A program made the position numbers and the translations under genes. Positions 1-8,680 of a stretch of 64,000 nucleotides of DNA are shown here, in pieces. How positions within the stretch are numbered: the stretch's first letter is position 1; each line of letters begins with the position of its first letter. The DNA is taken from positions 620,001 through 684,000 of the forward strand of contig JACQYI010000006.1 in assembly GCA_016208305.1 (NCBI GenBank), in the 5' to 3' direction. The DNA is from Oscillatoriophycideae cyanobacterium NC_groundwater_1537_Pr4_S-0.65um_50_18 (GTDB lineage Bacteria; Cyanobacteriota; Cyanobacteriia; Elainellales; Elainellaceae). A model generated the notes under the pieces. That model was not told where the DNA came from, searched no databases, and saw only the letters and a program-made list of their open reading frames with translations.

Positions 1-2
1 CT

Positions 3-1250
3 GTGGAAAACCATATGCCTGAAGTGATTGTGATTGACGAAATTGGTACAGAGCTAGAGGCTTTGGCGGCAAGAACGATCGCCGAGAGAGGCGTACAGCT
101 CGTCGGCACAGCTCACGGCAACCGCATCGAAAACCTGATCAAAAACCCAACGCTTTCTGATTTGGTGGGGGGTATCCAGTCTGTGACGCTGGGTGACGAG
201 GAAGCGCGTCGTCGGGGTAGCCAAAAGAGCGTACTGGAGAGAAAAGCTCCCCCTACCTTCGACATTGCTGTTGAAATGCTGGAACGGCAGCGTTGGGTTG
301 TGCATGAACAGGTAGCAGAAACTGTAGACATCTTGCTGCGGGGACGACAACCCGTGCTGCAAGTGCGCACCGTTGATGAAAACGGCGCAGTCGTCACCAC
401 TCAGGAGACTCCAGTTGCTCCGGCTGCCGCGGCCAAACCCTTTGGAGCTTCACCGTTGAGTGGCTATACACAAACTGCCAGAGGAGGATGGCGATCGTCT
501 GGACAAGTCACTCCCATGTCTTCTTACAAGCGTGGTGATGTAGGACGCAGTGAGATGGGGCGCAGCGATTCTGCACGCAGCGACACGCGTGACCTGGCCT
601 GGGCTGATTTGAGTAATGTCGCTCCCTTAGAGCCACTTTCAGAGCGACAGCAGTTTGATCAGCTCCTAAATGACTCCCTCAGCAACTCCTTCGCCCAGAT
701 GGAGCCGATGGGGGCAGTGCCAACGCCAGGGCCGAATGGAGAAGATCTGCCGCTGCATGTCTATCCTTACGCCATCAGTCGGCACCAGCTTGAGGAAGTG
801 ATTCGGACACTCAACCTACCGATCGTCTTGACCAAAGATATCGACAGTGCCGATGCCGTACTGGCTCTGCGATCGCACATCAAAAACCACTCTAAGCTGC
901 GGCTGTTAGCCAAAAACCGCCAGCTTCCGGTTCATGTCGTCAAGTCGAACAGCTTGCCCCAAATCATTCGAGCCTTGCAGCGAATGTTGCATATCCAAGA
1001 AACAGAGGATGATGAATCGGCCAGCCTGAGCCTGTTTTATAACAGCGCTGATGAAGATGAAATTGAGGCTTTGGAAGAAGCTCGCCTAGCCGTAGAGCAG
1101 ATTGTGCTACCCAAAGGACAACCTGTAGAGCTTTTGCCGCGATCGGCCAAGGTGCGCAAAATGCAGCATGAGCTAGTGGAGCATTATCGGCTCAAATCCT
1201 CTAGCTTTGGTGAAGAACCCAATCGGCGGCTGCGGATTTATCCGGCATAG
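3..1250 (+). CDS. Ycf45-like AAA ATPase with C-terminal R3H domain (5' end outside window)
   Basis: This is the C-terminal part of a cyanobacterial SpoIIIAA/Ycf45-type ATPase. The reading frame is already open at the left edge, so the start lies outside. The first residues carry a Walker B-like strand (VIVIDEIG, residues 8-15), followed by a conserved block with AHGN and [11 protein letters not shown] variable Ser/Arg-rich linker (about 165-205) follows. The region around 250-340 is a second conserved domain. The tail (about 350-415) holds an R3H-type motif ([11 protein letters not shown]) expected to bind single-stranded nucleic acid. The family occurs in cyanobacteria and some plastids and its role is not settled. 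It converges on glyA across a shared terminator. Confidence 0.85.
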   Translation: MENHMPEVIVIDEIGTELEALAARTIAERGVQLVGTAHGNRIENLIKNPTLSDLVGGIQSVTLGDEEARRRGSQKSVLERKAPPTFDIAVEMLERQRWVVHEQVAETVDILLRGRQPVLQVRTVDENGAVVTTQETPVAPAAAAKPFGASPLSGYTQTARGGWRSSGQVTPMSSYKRGDVGRSEMGRSDSARSDTRDLAWADLSNVAPLEPLSERQQFDQLLNDSLSNSFAQMEPMGAVPTPGPNGEDLPLHVYPYAISRHQLEEVIRTLNLPIVLTKDIDSADAVLALRSHIKNHSKLRLLAKNRQLPVHVVKSNSLPQIIRALQRMLHIQETEDDESASLSLFYNSADEDEIEALEEARLAVEQIVLPKGQPVELLPRSAKVRKMQHELVEHYRLKSSSFGEEPNRRLRIYPA

Positions 1251-1270
1251 CGAACAGGCAAGGTTTCAAT

Positions 1271-1306
1271 AAAAAAGGGGCTGGATTCCAGCCCCCTTTT
1301 TTATTC
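1271..1306. terminator. Bidirectional rho-independent terminator
   Basis: A stem GGGGCTGG / CCAGCCCC with loop ATT (1277-1295) is preceded by an A6 run and followed by a T6 run. It can therefore terminate both the Ycf45-like gene and the convergent glyA. Confidence 0.9.
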
Positions 1307-1328
1307 ACGAACGTCTTAGGGCAGCACT

Positions 1329-2612
1329 CTATACCAACGCAGGAACAGATGCCGTTAGGTGAGGATAAAGTGGGAAGCGATCGCACAAACCTGCCACGCG
1401 CTGACGGCAGGCTTGCGCCACAGCCTGATCTTCGGGGTTGAGCAGGCGATCGCTAATGATATTCGCAATCTCGACAAACTCTTCTGTGCCCATACCGCGC
1501 GTCGTCATGGCAGGAGAGCCAAGGCGTAAACCGCTAGTGACAAAGGGCGATTCTGGATCAAACGGCACGGTGTTCTTATTGGCCGTGATATTGACCCCGC
1601 TGACCAACTGATCGGCCTGCTTGCCCGTTAGCCCAATCGAGCGCAAATCCACCAGCATCAAGTGATTGTCTGTGCCGCCCGAAACAGTCTTCAAACCCCT
1701 AGCCTGAAGCTGAGCTGCCATTGCTTTAGCATTCTCAATCACATGTCCACAGTAGGTCTTAAAGCTAGGCTGAAGCGCTTCTCCAAACGCTACAGCTTTG
1801 CCTGCAATCACATGCTCTAGCGGGCCACCCTGACTTCCGGGGAAGACGGCTTTATCGAACTTCTTACCCAGTTCGGCATCGCCCGTGAGAATCAAGCCAC
1901 CGCGAGGCCCCCGTAGCGTTTTGTGAGTAGTCGTGGTGACCACATGACAGTGAGGAATCGGGTTGGGATGATGCCCCGAAGCAACCAACCCAGCGATGTG
2001 GGCAATGTCTGCCAGCAGGTAGGCTCCGACTTCATCAGCGATCGCCCGGAATTTATCAAACTCGATAATGCGAGGATAGGCGGAATAGCCGCAGATCAGC
2101 ATTTTGGGGCGATGTTGCAACGCCAGTTCGCGGATCTGATCATAGTCGAGCTGTTCAGTGGCTTGACTCACGCCATAATGGCAAGCTTTAAACCACTTCC
2201 CCGAAACATTGACCGGAGAGCCGTGGGTGAGATGTCCACCATGCGACAAATCCATGCCCATGATCGTGTCACCGGGTTCTAGCAGCGAGAGGAAAACGGC
2301 AAAGTTTGCCTGTGCGCCTGAGTGCGGCTGTACATTGGCATGGGCGGCACCAAAGAGTTGCTTGGCGCGATCGATGGCAATCTGCTCTACTTCATCAACA
2401 AATTCGCAGCCGCCGTAATAACGCTTTTTGGGCAAGCCTTCAGCATATTTGTTGGTTAGCACCGAGCCTTGCGCCGCCATCACGGCTGCCGAGGTAAAGT
2501 TCTCACTGGCGATCAATTCCAGGTGATCGCGCTGGCGTTGCAGCTCTTGCTGCACCAGTCCTGCAACGAGTGGATCGGTAGTCGCCAGAAAATCTAAGTT
2601 GGTCTGAGTCAC
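1329..2612 (-). CDS. glyA: Serine hydroxymethyltransferase
   Basis: PLP enzyme interconverting serine plus tetrahydrofolate with glycine plus methylene-tetrahydrofolate; cytosolic, central to one-carbon metabolism. About 427 residues, normal for the family. Visible signatures are [11 protein letters not shown] near the N terminus, the [13 protein letters not shown] block, and the PLP-lysine motif [14 protein letters not shown] near residue 230. The frame also opens at a TTG (2618), but GGGAG sits 7 nt before the GTG at 2612 and only 1 nt before the TTG, so I take the GTG. It is monocistronic as far as the sequence shows, with a terminator directly downstream. Confidence 0.96.
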   Translation of the reverse strand: MTQTNLDFLATTDPLVAGLVQQELQRQRDHLELIASENFTSAAVMAAQGSVLTNKYAEGLPKKRYYGGCEFVDEVEQIAIDRAKQLFGAAHANVQPHSGAQANFAVFLSLLEPGDTIMGMDLSHGGHLTHGSPVNVSGKWFKACHYGVSQATEQLDYDQIRELALQHRPKMLICGYSAYPRIIEFDKFRAIADEVGAYLLADIAHIAGLVASGHHPNPIPHCHVVTTTTHKTLRGPRGGLILTGDAELGKKFDKAVFPGSQGGPLEHVIAGKAVAFGEALQPSFKTYCGHVIENAKAMAAQLQARGLKTVSGGTDNHLMLVDLRSIGLTGKQADQLVSGVNITANKNTVPFDPESPFVTSGLRLGSPAMTTRGMGTEEFVEIANIISDRLLNPEDQAVAQACRQRVAGLCDRFPLYPHLTASVPALV

Positions 2613-2807
2613 AAGCAAACTCCCACTTGAGGTAAAAAACAGATGGAAAGGGATGGCTGCTCACGCTCAGGTTAGTTTGCAGCCGCGATCGACAAGCCTC
2701 GTACAGTCACCACACAGGGTTTTACTGCGCGAAGTGCCGTTGTCCTCCAGCTTATAAATATAACTCGCCAATGGCTGACAGCGTTCGGATGGGATCTAGA
2801 GACCGGG

Positions 2808-2854
2808 TTGACATTTAGGGTAATCGCTCTAAGATATTAGAGTAATTACTCTAA
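2808..2854 (+). promoter_or_regulatory. Promoter overlapping a palindromic operator for the TetR gene
   Basis: TTGACA at 2808-2813 is a consensus -35 box. A -10-like TAAGAT or GATATT lies 16-19 bp downstream. Overlapping this is a perfect 18-bp palindrome TTAGAGTAATTACTCTAA (2837-2854), 10 bp before the ATG. A related 14-mer (GTAATCGCTCTAAG, 2820-2833) repeats as GTAATTACTCTAAG (2842-2855), i.e. at 22-bp spacing, about two helical turns. This is a classic arrangement for autorepression by a TetR dimer pair; the binding itself is inferred. Confidence 0.75.
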
Positions 2855-2864
2855 GCATTTGTTT

Positions 2865-3521
2865 ATGAGTACCCAAGGTACAAAATCTCGGATTATCGAA
2901 ACAGCGATTCAACTGTTTAATCAACAGGGAACAGCGGCTGTTTCAACCAATCACATTGCTGAGTCTCTAAAGATCAGCCCTGGCAATCTCTACTATCACT
3001 TTAGAAATAAACAAGAAATCATCCAAGCCATCTTGGAACAGATGATCCGTGAAATGGACGGTGGCTGGACACCGAAGGTTCAACCCTCCTTACATCATCT
3101 GCATGAAAGATTGAGTCGCGTCTTTTTTCTGTTATGGGAATATCGCTTTTTTTACCGAGAGCAAATCGCTCTACTGCAAGCTGATCCGGAATTGAAAAAG
3201 CGGTATCGCACCATTCATCGACAGCGGCTGGCAGAGATCGAATCCTTTTGCCACGGATTAGTCGAGACGGGCGTTCTCCGTCGTTTCGAGGATGCGACCA
3301 CGTTGCCTGCCCTGATCAAAATTATTTGGCTGATCAATGATGCCTGGCTGCCTTCGCTTGAAATGGAGGACGAGGCTATCAATCCTCAGACCATTCAAGA
3401 AGCCATCAATTTAATGCTGCAAGTCATGCGCCCTTACATGAGCAAAACAGCTCTGGCAGAGTGGCCCAAGCTAACCGCAATGCCTGCTGCGATTTCGACC
3501 CTCACCCTAGAGAAAACTTGA
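2865..3521 (+). CDS. TetR family transcriptional regulator
   Basis: About 218 residues. The N-terminal helix-turn-helix is clear (residues 8-55: IIETAIQLFNQQG, then HIAESLKISPGNLYYHF RNK), the usual TetR recognition helix. The C-terminal ligand-binding half is helical and unassigned. I choose the ATG at 2865 over an in-frame TTG at 2859. Its stop codon overlaps the next ATG (TGATG), so it is translationally coupled to the nitroreductase-family gene, which it presumably controls together with itself through the palindrome upstream. The inducer cannot be read from the sequence. Confidence 0.93.
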   Translation: MSTQGTKSRIIETAIQLFNQQGTAAVSTNHIAESLKISPGNLYYHFRNKQEIIQAILEQMIREMDGGWTPKVQPSLHHLHERLSRVFFLLWEYRFFYREQIALLQADPELKKRYRTIHRQRLAEIESFCHGLVETGVLRRFEDATTLPALIKIIWLINDAWLPSLEMEDEAINPQTIQEAINLMLQVMRPYMSKTALAEWPKLTAMPAAISTLTLEKT

Positions 3522-4741
3522 TGAAAAGACGAAACTTTCTAAAGCTCACGGCAGCCAGTGCTGTGACCGTTGTCGTTGCAGGCGGTGTTTGGCGCTCTTA
3601 TGACCGAGGCGTATGGAGTACGGGCACTGGCCCCGCCTATGAACCCTGGGAAACCTGGCGAACCGATCGCCCGGAAGGGGCTTTAGCCCTAGTGCGATCG
3701 GCAATCTTAGCCGCTAGTCCGCACAATACCCAGCCCTGGATATTTCAAGTCACAAGCTCCCAGCAAAGCGAACAGATCGATGTGTATGCAGATACCCGCC
3801 GCCACCTGGGCGCAATGGATCCATACCTCCGAGAAATGCGGATTGGGCTGGGGTGCGCTATTGAGAACATGCTGCTGGCGGCTCAAGCAGAAGGATATCG
3901 CGCTCAACTTACGCTTGACCCAGGCACCCTTGCCCAACTGACTGCTGATCTTGACCCTCAACGGGTAGCTACGCTGCGCCTATCATCCGGCCAACGTTCT
4001 ACCCCAGAGCTGTATGACGCAATCCCTAATCGACGGACGAATCGTGCGGCTTATGACCTCCAGCGTTCGGTTGCGCCTGAGGCTTTAGCATCATTGGCCA
4101 CCCTGGCTAAAGATCAGGCTGGTCTTCAGGCTGATTTAAAGCTGTTTCTGTTAGTTTCAGACCCAGAGCGCCAGCGCTTTTCTACAGGAACTCTAGCAGC
4201 CACAGAAGCGATCGTGGCAGATCCAACCATGTCTCAGGATGGCGATCGCTGGTTTCGGTCAAGTTGGCAAGACCTGCAAAAGCAGCGGAGCGGTGTGCAT
4301 ATTGATGCTTCTGGCTTGCCCTGGATGATGCGCTCATTGGTCAAGATGCTGCCTTCTGTTTCACCTGAGACTCAGCATCAATCGTGGATAAGCAGTACCA
4401 AAACCGCTTTAGACACCTCGCCTGCGTTTGGCTTAATTGCCGTTCGTGATTTGTATGATCAGCCTCAAGCCTTACAAGCTGGACGGCTCTGGCAACGAAT
4501 TCATCTCTGGGCAACGACACAAGGATTAGCCATGCAACCGCTTAACCAGCTTCCAGAGCGAGTAGATCGAGAACAACAGCTCGGCAAAGCGCCCCAGACA
4601 GCAGAACTTTTAGCCCAGGTGACTCAAGACGCAAGCTGGAAGCCGACATTTGCTTTTCGTCTGGGTTATCCGACATCAGCCGCGCTAGCCAGCGCCCGCC
4701 GTCCCATCGAAGATGTTGTGATGAACGCTAAGCCTACTTAA
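3521..4741 (+). CDS. Acg-type nitroreductase-family protein with Tat-like signal
   Basis: Starts MKRRNFLKLTAASAV, a twin-arginine signal followed by a hydrophobic stretch, so export or membrane anchoring by Tat is likely. The mature part matches the Acg/nitroreductase-like FMN-binding family: SPHNTQPW near residue 66 and a second half-domain around PNRRTNRAAYDL and TQGLAMQPLNQLPER. About 406 residues, about twice a simple nitroreductase, as in Acg proteins, which carry two fused half-sites. The ATG overlaps the TetR stop by 1 nt, indicating one transcript. Likely a redox or flavin-sequestering stress protein; the substrate is unknown. Confidence 0.85.
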   Translation: MKRRNFLKLTAASAVTVVVAGGVWRSYDRGVWSTGTGPAYEPWETWRTDRPEGALALVRSAILAASPHNTQPWIFQVTSSQQSEQIDVYADTRRHLGAMDPYLREMRIGLGCAIENMLLAAQAEGYRAQLTLDPGTLAQLTADLDPQRVATLRLSSGQRSTPELYDAIPNRRTNRAAYDLQRSVAPEALASLATLAKDQAGLQADLKLFLLVSDPERQRFSTGTLAATEAIVADPTMSQDGDRWFRSSWQDLQKQRSGVHIDASGLPWMMRSLVKMLPSVSPETQHQSWISSTKTALDTSPAFGLIAVRDLYDQPQALQAGRLWQRIHLWATTQGLAMQPLNQLPERVDREQQLGKAPQTAELLAQVTQDASWKPTFAFRLGYPTSAALASARRPIEDVVMNAKPT

Positions 4742-5088
4742 TTTGATTGAGCTGCACTTCAAGCCATCTCTAAGTCGCCTTCATAGCTCAGTCAATAGCT
4801 CAGTCAGCGTAGCCCCGCCCTTTTGGATAGATTGGCAATTTTTGCGTAATCCTACCCGCCCTTGGCGACAACTCTTAAGTAAAGCCTTGACTTTAATTCC
4901 TCCATATTCCCTTGGCGATCGCTCAGATTCCCAAGGGATTTTTTTGTCGGGTGCTCAATCCTGCTTCCCGAAGCTTGCTCTATGAGCTTGCTGCATAATC
5001 CACTCAATTCAAACCGATATATAAGCAGTGGGATTACGGATGACGACAGAGCAACAGAAACGACCTGGATGATTTGGAGGTTAGGCAG
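4742..5088. other. Intergenic region
   Basis: No credible gene. Contains a short direct repeat (CAATAGCTCAGTCA-like, about 4785-4806) and the terminator at 4908-4945. An 80-codon frame crosses the terminator and has no coding character. Confidence 0.6.
4908..4945 (+). terminator. Rho-independent terminator
   Basis: Stem TCCCTTGG (4908-4915) / CCAAGGGA (4931-4938) followed by T7. It lies about 165 nt after the nitroreductase stop, so the TetR operon transcript probably has a long 3' tail. Confidence 0.85.
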
Positions 5089-5292
5089 ATGAACATTCAC
5101 TGTAAAAATCTTATTTTCAACGTTACATTCTGGCTAGCCACTGAAATCTTGCTAACAGTGACCGGACTCGACAGCCTAGCAGACTACAGCGAGTTCCTAT
5201 TCAAAGATCATTCAACCATTAAGATGCAGCAGCCGATCGCAGGATACACCCTGCTTCAGACATCTCCTAACAACCCTCTGCAATTCTCCTAG
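5089..5292 (+). CDS. Small hydrophobic protein, 67 aa
   Basis: The ATG is preceded by GGAGG (5076-5080) at 8-nt spacing, a good ribosome-binding site. The N-terminal half (LIFNVTFWLATEILLTV, residues 8-24) is a possible membrane segment and is followed by GLDSLADYSEFLF. I recall short cyanobacterial hypothetical proteins with a similar hydrophobic-then-LADYSEF layout, but cannot name a family. The C-terminal 25 residues look unconstrained. It may be a real small membrane protein. Confidence 0.55.
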   Translation: MNIHCKNLIFNVTFWLATEILLTVTGLDSLADYSEFLFKDHSTIKMQQPIAGYTLLQTSPNNPLQFS

Positions 5293-5335
5293 CCGTTTTT
5301 TGCCCCTGGCCGTTTTTCGCAGAGCGAGTTTTTAC

Positions 5336-5740
5336 CTATTCGATCGCCAATGAAACCCGTTCTCCACCTGTGGCCTTTAATTCAGTGAGCAGTTTCACGA
5401 CATCAGCATAGGGCAGTTGCGGCTCAGCCTTAAGCACCACTGCACCTTTAGGATTTTCCGCCAAATAGGTTTTGACTTGCTGCATGAGAGGAGCCGTTGC
5501 AATGGGCTGAGCGTTGAGGGAAACGCCCTGCAAATCTAGCTCAACAATCATAGGCGGAGGAGGAGGCTGTTGCGGATCGGTAGCTTGCTGGCGAGGTAAT
5601 TGAACTTCTACACCTTGCTCTAGGGCAAGCGTCATCGAAATTAAAATAAAGAATGTCAAGACGGTCATCAACACATCCATCATGGGGATGAGGTTGACTT
5701 CGGGTAGAGAATTAGATCGACGATGACGACTCGATCGCAT
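5336..5740 (-). CDS. exbD: ExbD/TolR family biopolymer transport protein
   Basis: 134 residues, a normal ExbD length. The N terminus has the diagnostic pattern NLIPMMDVLMTVLTFFIL: a short cytoplasmic lead, then one membrane helix with the conserved Asp (D22) that senses the proton gradient. The rest is a periplasmic domain including a short Pro-rich stretch. It works with ExbB as the proton-driven motor energising an outer-membrane process. Lies 62 nt downstream of exbB. No tonB or TonB-dependent receptor gene is nearby. Confidence 0.93.
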   Translation of the reverse strand: MRSSRHRRSNSLPEVNLIPMMDVLMTVLTFFILISMTLALEQGVEVQLPRQQATDPQQPPPPPMIVELDLQGVSLNAQPIATAPLMQQVKTYLAENPKGAVVLKAEPQLPYADVVKLLTELKATGGERVSLAIE

Positions 5741-5802
5741 AGGAAACAGCTGGATAATAGGGCGATGAACCTGGAGAAATCAGGACTATGACTCAAATCT
5801 TA

Positions 5803-6480
5803 CTAGGGGTTACTCATAGCTGAGCGGCGATCGATCGTTTCCGAGTTCTGCGGCTCATACCAGTTTTGTCGATAGATTAGCTCCAGCTCTGAACCCACCT
5901 CAGAGAAGTAATCCATCTGCTGCGATTGAAAGGTGACAAACACCCGAAAGATAACCAGCGCCATGATCGCCACAATCATTCCAGTAGCGGTAGCAATCAG
6001 CGCTTCCCCAATGCCAGCCGCCGCTGCACTCGCCTGTTCGCCAGAGCCACCGCCACCCACATTCAGGTTGCCAAAGGTCGTGATCAAGCCTATTACTGTG
6101 CCGAGTAGTCCCAATAGCGGCGCGATCGCCACTACGGTTTCCAGCAGTTTGTCGCCTTTGCGCATCCTGACAAATTCTTTATCCGCCGCCGCCTCTAGTG
6201 CCAGACGAAAGGTTTCAGGGGTAGGTCGCCTCAGCTTTAAAGCAGCCCATAAAAACCGTCCAATCGGCTGGCTTTGAGACTGTTCTGCGATCGACTGCGC
6301 TTCCTCTAGACTATATTGAGCCGCATCCAAGACCTCGCGCACCACCTGATCTTCTTTGTTGAAAAGCTGATACCAAAACCAGGCTCTTTCGAGTCCGCAA
6401 GCGATCGTCGCAACCGAAAGCCCTAGCAAAGGAGCCATGACTGGCCCCCCTTCACGAGCCAAATCCAGCAGATTAGACAT
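5803..6480 (-). CDS. exbB: ExbB/TolQ/MotA family proton channel protein
   Basis: 225 residues. A first hydrophobic segment lies at about 10-30. The long cytoplasmic section contains KGDKLLETVVAIAPLLGLLGTVIGLI, the ExbB family signature running into helix 2. Helix 3 follows a Gly-rich insert (NVGGGGSGEQ) and the GIGEALIATATGMIVAI motif. Forms the pentameric channel around ExbD. First gene of an exbB-exbD operon on the minus strand. Confidence 0.93.
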   Translation of the reverse strand: MSNLLDLAREGGPVMAPLLGLSVATIACGLERAWFWYQLFNKEDQVVREVLDAAQYSLEEAQSIAEQSQSQPIGRFLWAALKLRRPTPETFRLALEAAADKEFVRMRKGDKLLETVVAIAPLLGLLGTVIGLITTFGNLNVGGGGSGEQASAAAAGIGEALIATATGMIVAIMALVIFRVFVTFQSQQMDYFSEVGSELELIYRQNWYEPQNSETIDRRSAMSNP

Positions 6481-6621
6481 AAAGATTAGTCATAGGTATT
6501 CATAGACCCTTATCCCTGGCTAGAATAGCCGAACGCCAAAGAGGATTAGTTAACGACAGATAATGAAAAATTCAATAGATGATTAAGAGCGGGCAGCATC
6601 CTCAAGATACATCAAGTCTTT

Positions 6622-7419
6622 ATGAAAATTCTTAAATTTACCTCCTGTCAGGCAGAAAATTTCGCACCTTTGTGTAAGGCGATCGTGACTCACATTGGTG
6701 AACAGTTGCAAATGCCGATTGCTTGGGTGGATGATGTCCCCTGGCAAGTGCGAGGGGAAAGGCTGCATCAGGGTGAAATTCAGGTGGGCTGGATTTGCGG
6801 CTTACCCTATGTTTGGCAGGCCGATCAGCCCAACCCAGCGCTGGATTTGCTGGCTGCACCCGTGATCAAGGGCGATCGCTACCAGGGAAAACCCGTTTAC
6901 TTCTCGGATGTGGTGGTGCATCGAGACAGCCCGTTTCGCACCTTTGCCGACTTGCGGGGCTGTACTTGGGCATACAACGAACCACGATCGCACTCTGGTT
7001 ACTGCATCACCCGCTATCACTTGGCAACCTTGGGCGAGGCTCACGGCTTCTTTGGTAAGGCGATCGCATCGGGTGCTCACCAAACCTCTCTGCAATGGAT
7101 TCTGGAAGGCAAGATTGAGGCTTCGGCAATCGATAGCACCGTTTTAGAGCTAGAGCTGCAACGCTATCCAGAAATTGCTGCTCAAATTCGCATTATCGAC
7201 AGTCTGGGAGCCAGCCCGATTCCCCCTTGGGTGATTTCTACTCAGGTGCCACAAGACCTGCGCGATCGCCTCCAGCACGCCTTTCTCACCCTGCATCAAA
7301 CTCCAGCAGGGCAAGCCCTTCTTAATCCAAGCAGCATCAGTCGCTTTGTGGCCGTGAGCGATCGCGATTATGACATCACTCGCCGTATGGCAGAGCAGGC
7401 AGAAACCGTCAGGCTCTGA
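6622..7419 (+). CDS. PhnD-like substrate-binding protein without signal peptide
   Basis: 265 residues resembling periplasmic binding proteins for phosphate, phosphite or phosphonate: early QVGWICGLPYVW, VVHRDSPFRTFADLRG, then SHSGY (about residue 132) and a C-terminal IPPWVIST. It begins MKILKFTSCQAENF and has no hydrophobic leader or lipobox, so it would stay in the cytoplasm unless a longer start exists. No permease or ATPase gene of this type is adjacent. Its ligand is unknown; it could be a soluble sensor rather than a transporter component. Confidence 0.8.
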   Translation: MKILKFTSCQAENFAPLCKAIVTHIGEQLQMPIAWVDDVPWQVRGERLHQGEIQVGWICGLPYVWQADQPNPALDLLAAPVIKGDRYQGKPVYFSDVVVHRDSPFRTFADLRGCTWAYNEPRSHSGYCITRYHLATLGEAHGFFGKAIASGAHQTSLQWILEGKIEASAIDSTVLELELQRYPEIAAQIRIIDSLGASPIPPWVISTQVPQDLRDRLQHAFLTLHQTPAGQALLNPSSISRFVAVSDRDYDITRRMAEQAETVRL

Positions 7420-7510
7420 CGCAATCCGTCTATTGCTCCTCACCCCTGATAGGCTATAGACAGGCTTAGCCTGCACCACCCTTCGATCTGAGAGAGCAAG
7501 AAAGAACACT

Positions 7511-7738
7511 ATGCCCCATACAATTGTCACGAACACTTGCGAAGGCGTTGCCGATTGCGTTGATGCCTGTCCAGTTGCCTGCATCAGCGAAGGCCCAGGG
7601 AAAAACGCCAAAGGCACCGACTGGTACTGGATCGATTTTTCCACCTGTATTGACTGCGGCATTTGTTTTCAGGTTTGCCCTGTGGAAGGGGCGATCGTTC
7701 AAGAAGAGCGTCCAGAGTTACAGAGCACGCCTACCTGA
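7511..7738 (+). CDS. Ferredoxin with two iron-sulfur cluster motifs
   Basis: 75 residues. The second cluster motif is canonical CxxCxxCxxxCP (C43, C46, C49, C53). The first is irregular: C10-x5-C16-x3-C20-P-x2-C24, so the ligand spacing differs from bacterial 8Fe and from Azotobacter-type 7Fe ferredoxins. The Trp/Tyr segment GTDWYWIDFSTC separates them. This form is widespread in cyanobacteria. It could carry a 4Fe-4S or 3Fe-4S cluster at the first site. No obvious operon partner; the next gene starts 164 nt later. Confidence 0.9.
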   Translation: MPHTIVTNTCEGVADCVDACPVACISEGPGKNAKGTDWYWIDFSTCIDCGICFQVCPVEGAIVQEERPELQSTPT

Positions 7739-7902
7739 AGATTTGGGCTTGTTGATTTAGGCTCAAGGGCTGATTGTTCTGTGCTGAATGCTAGTCCTGC
7801 GCAAATGCCAGTCTTGTGCGAACCGCCAGACAATCAGACCTCTCTCAACTGATTCGCAAGGTAGCCTAACCGCAAGATTCTTCACTTAGATTCTTTATTG
7901 AC

Positions 7903-8652
7903 ATGAGCACTTCGCCCCTGCTGCAAGTTGAAGAGGTCTATGCCGGGTATGTCCAAGACCTCGACATTCTTCAAGGCGTTAACTTCAAAATCGATCCGGG
8001 AGAATTTGTAGTCGTGGTTGGGCCTAACGGCGCCGGAAAATCCACTCTGGCAAAGACTATTTTTGGCTTACTAACGCCCCATCGCGGCAAGATTTTGTTT
8101 AAAGACAAGAGCATTGCCGGATTGAAATCTAATCAAATCGTGCCGCTTGGCATGGGCTATGTCCCTCAAATCGCCAATGTGTTTCCTTCGCTGACGGTCG
8201 AAGAGAATTTAGAAATGGGTGCATTTATCCGCCATGACTCGCGCCACAGCTCTCTTCGGGGACTTAGAGATCAAGTGTTTACCCTCTTCCCGGCTTTGGT
8301 GGAGCGGCGGCGACAAAGAGCCGGAACCCTTTCGGGTGGAGAGCGCCAGCAGTTAGCTATGGGTAGAGCGCTGATGCTGCAACCCGAACTCCTGATTTTG
8401 GACGAACCCTCTGCGGCACTATCTCCCCAGATGGTTAACAGCGTTTTTAACCTAATTGAAGAAATTAATCAGAGCGGCACTGCTATTATTTTGGTCGAGC
8501 AAAATGCCCGCAAGGCATTGTCCATTGCCGATCGCGGCTACGTATTAGAGTCGGGACGCGATCGCTTTGAGGGGCGCGGCACAGACCTCCTCAACGATCC
8601 CAAAGTTGCTGAGCTGTATCTAGGCGGCAGCAAAAAGCCCCTGACCCCTTAA
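7903..8652 (+). CDS. natE: LivF/NatE-type ABC transporter ATPase for neutral amino acids
   Basis: 249 residues. Walker A GPNGAGKST (about residue 43), Q-loop MGYVPQIANVFPSLTVEENLEMG, signature LSGGERQQLAMGRAL, Walker B LLILDEPSAALS and switch His replaced by Gln as usual in this family (VEQNARKAL). Closest in my recollection to NatE, one of two ATPases of the cyanobacterial NatABCDE neutral amino-acid importer. The other nat genes are not in this window; scattered nat genes are usual in cyanobacteria. Assignment to NatE rather than another LivF is by resemblance. Confidence 0.88.
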   Translation: MSTSPLLQVEEVYAGYVQDLDILQGVNFKIDPGEFVVVVGPNGAGKSTLAKTIFGLLTPHRGKILFKDKSIAGLKSNQIVPLGMGYVPQIANVFPSLTVEENLEMGAFIRHDSRHSSLRGLRDQVFTLFPALVERRRQRAGTLSGGERQQLAMGRALMLQPELLILDEPSAALSPQMVNSVFNLIEEINQSGTAIILVEQNARKALSIADRGYVLESGRDRFEGRGTDLLNDPKVAELYLGGSKKPLTP

Positions 8653-8680
8653 CCCCATTCTTCACCCCCGATTTCCCTCT

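Noticed and set aside
4743-4985. 80-codon frame after the nitroreductase gene
   Set aside because: It runs straight through a clear rho-independent terminator and has no ribosome-binding site.
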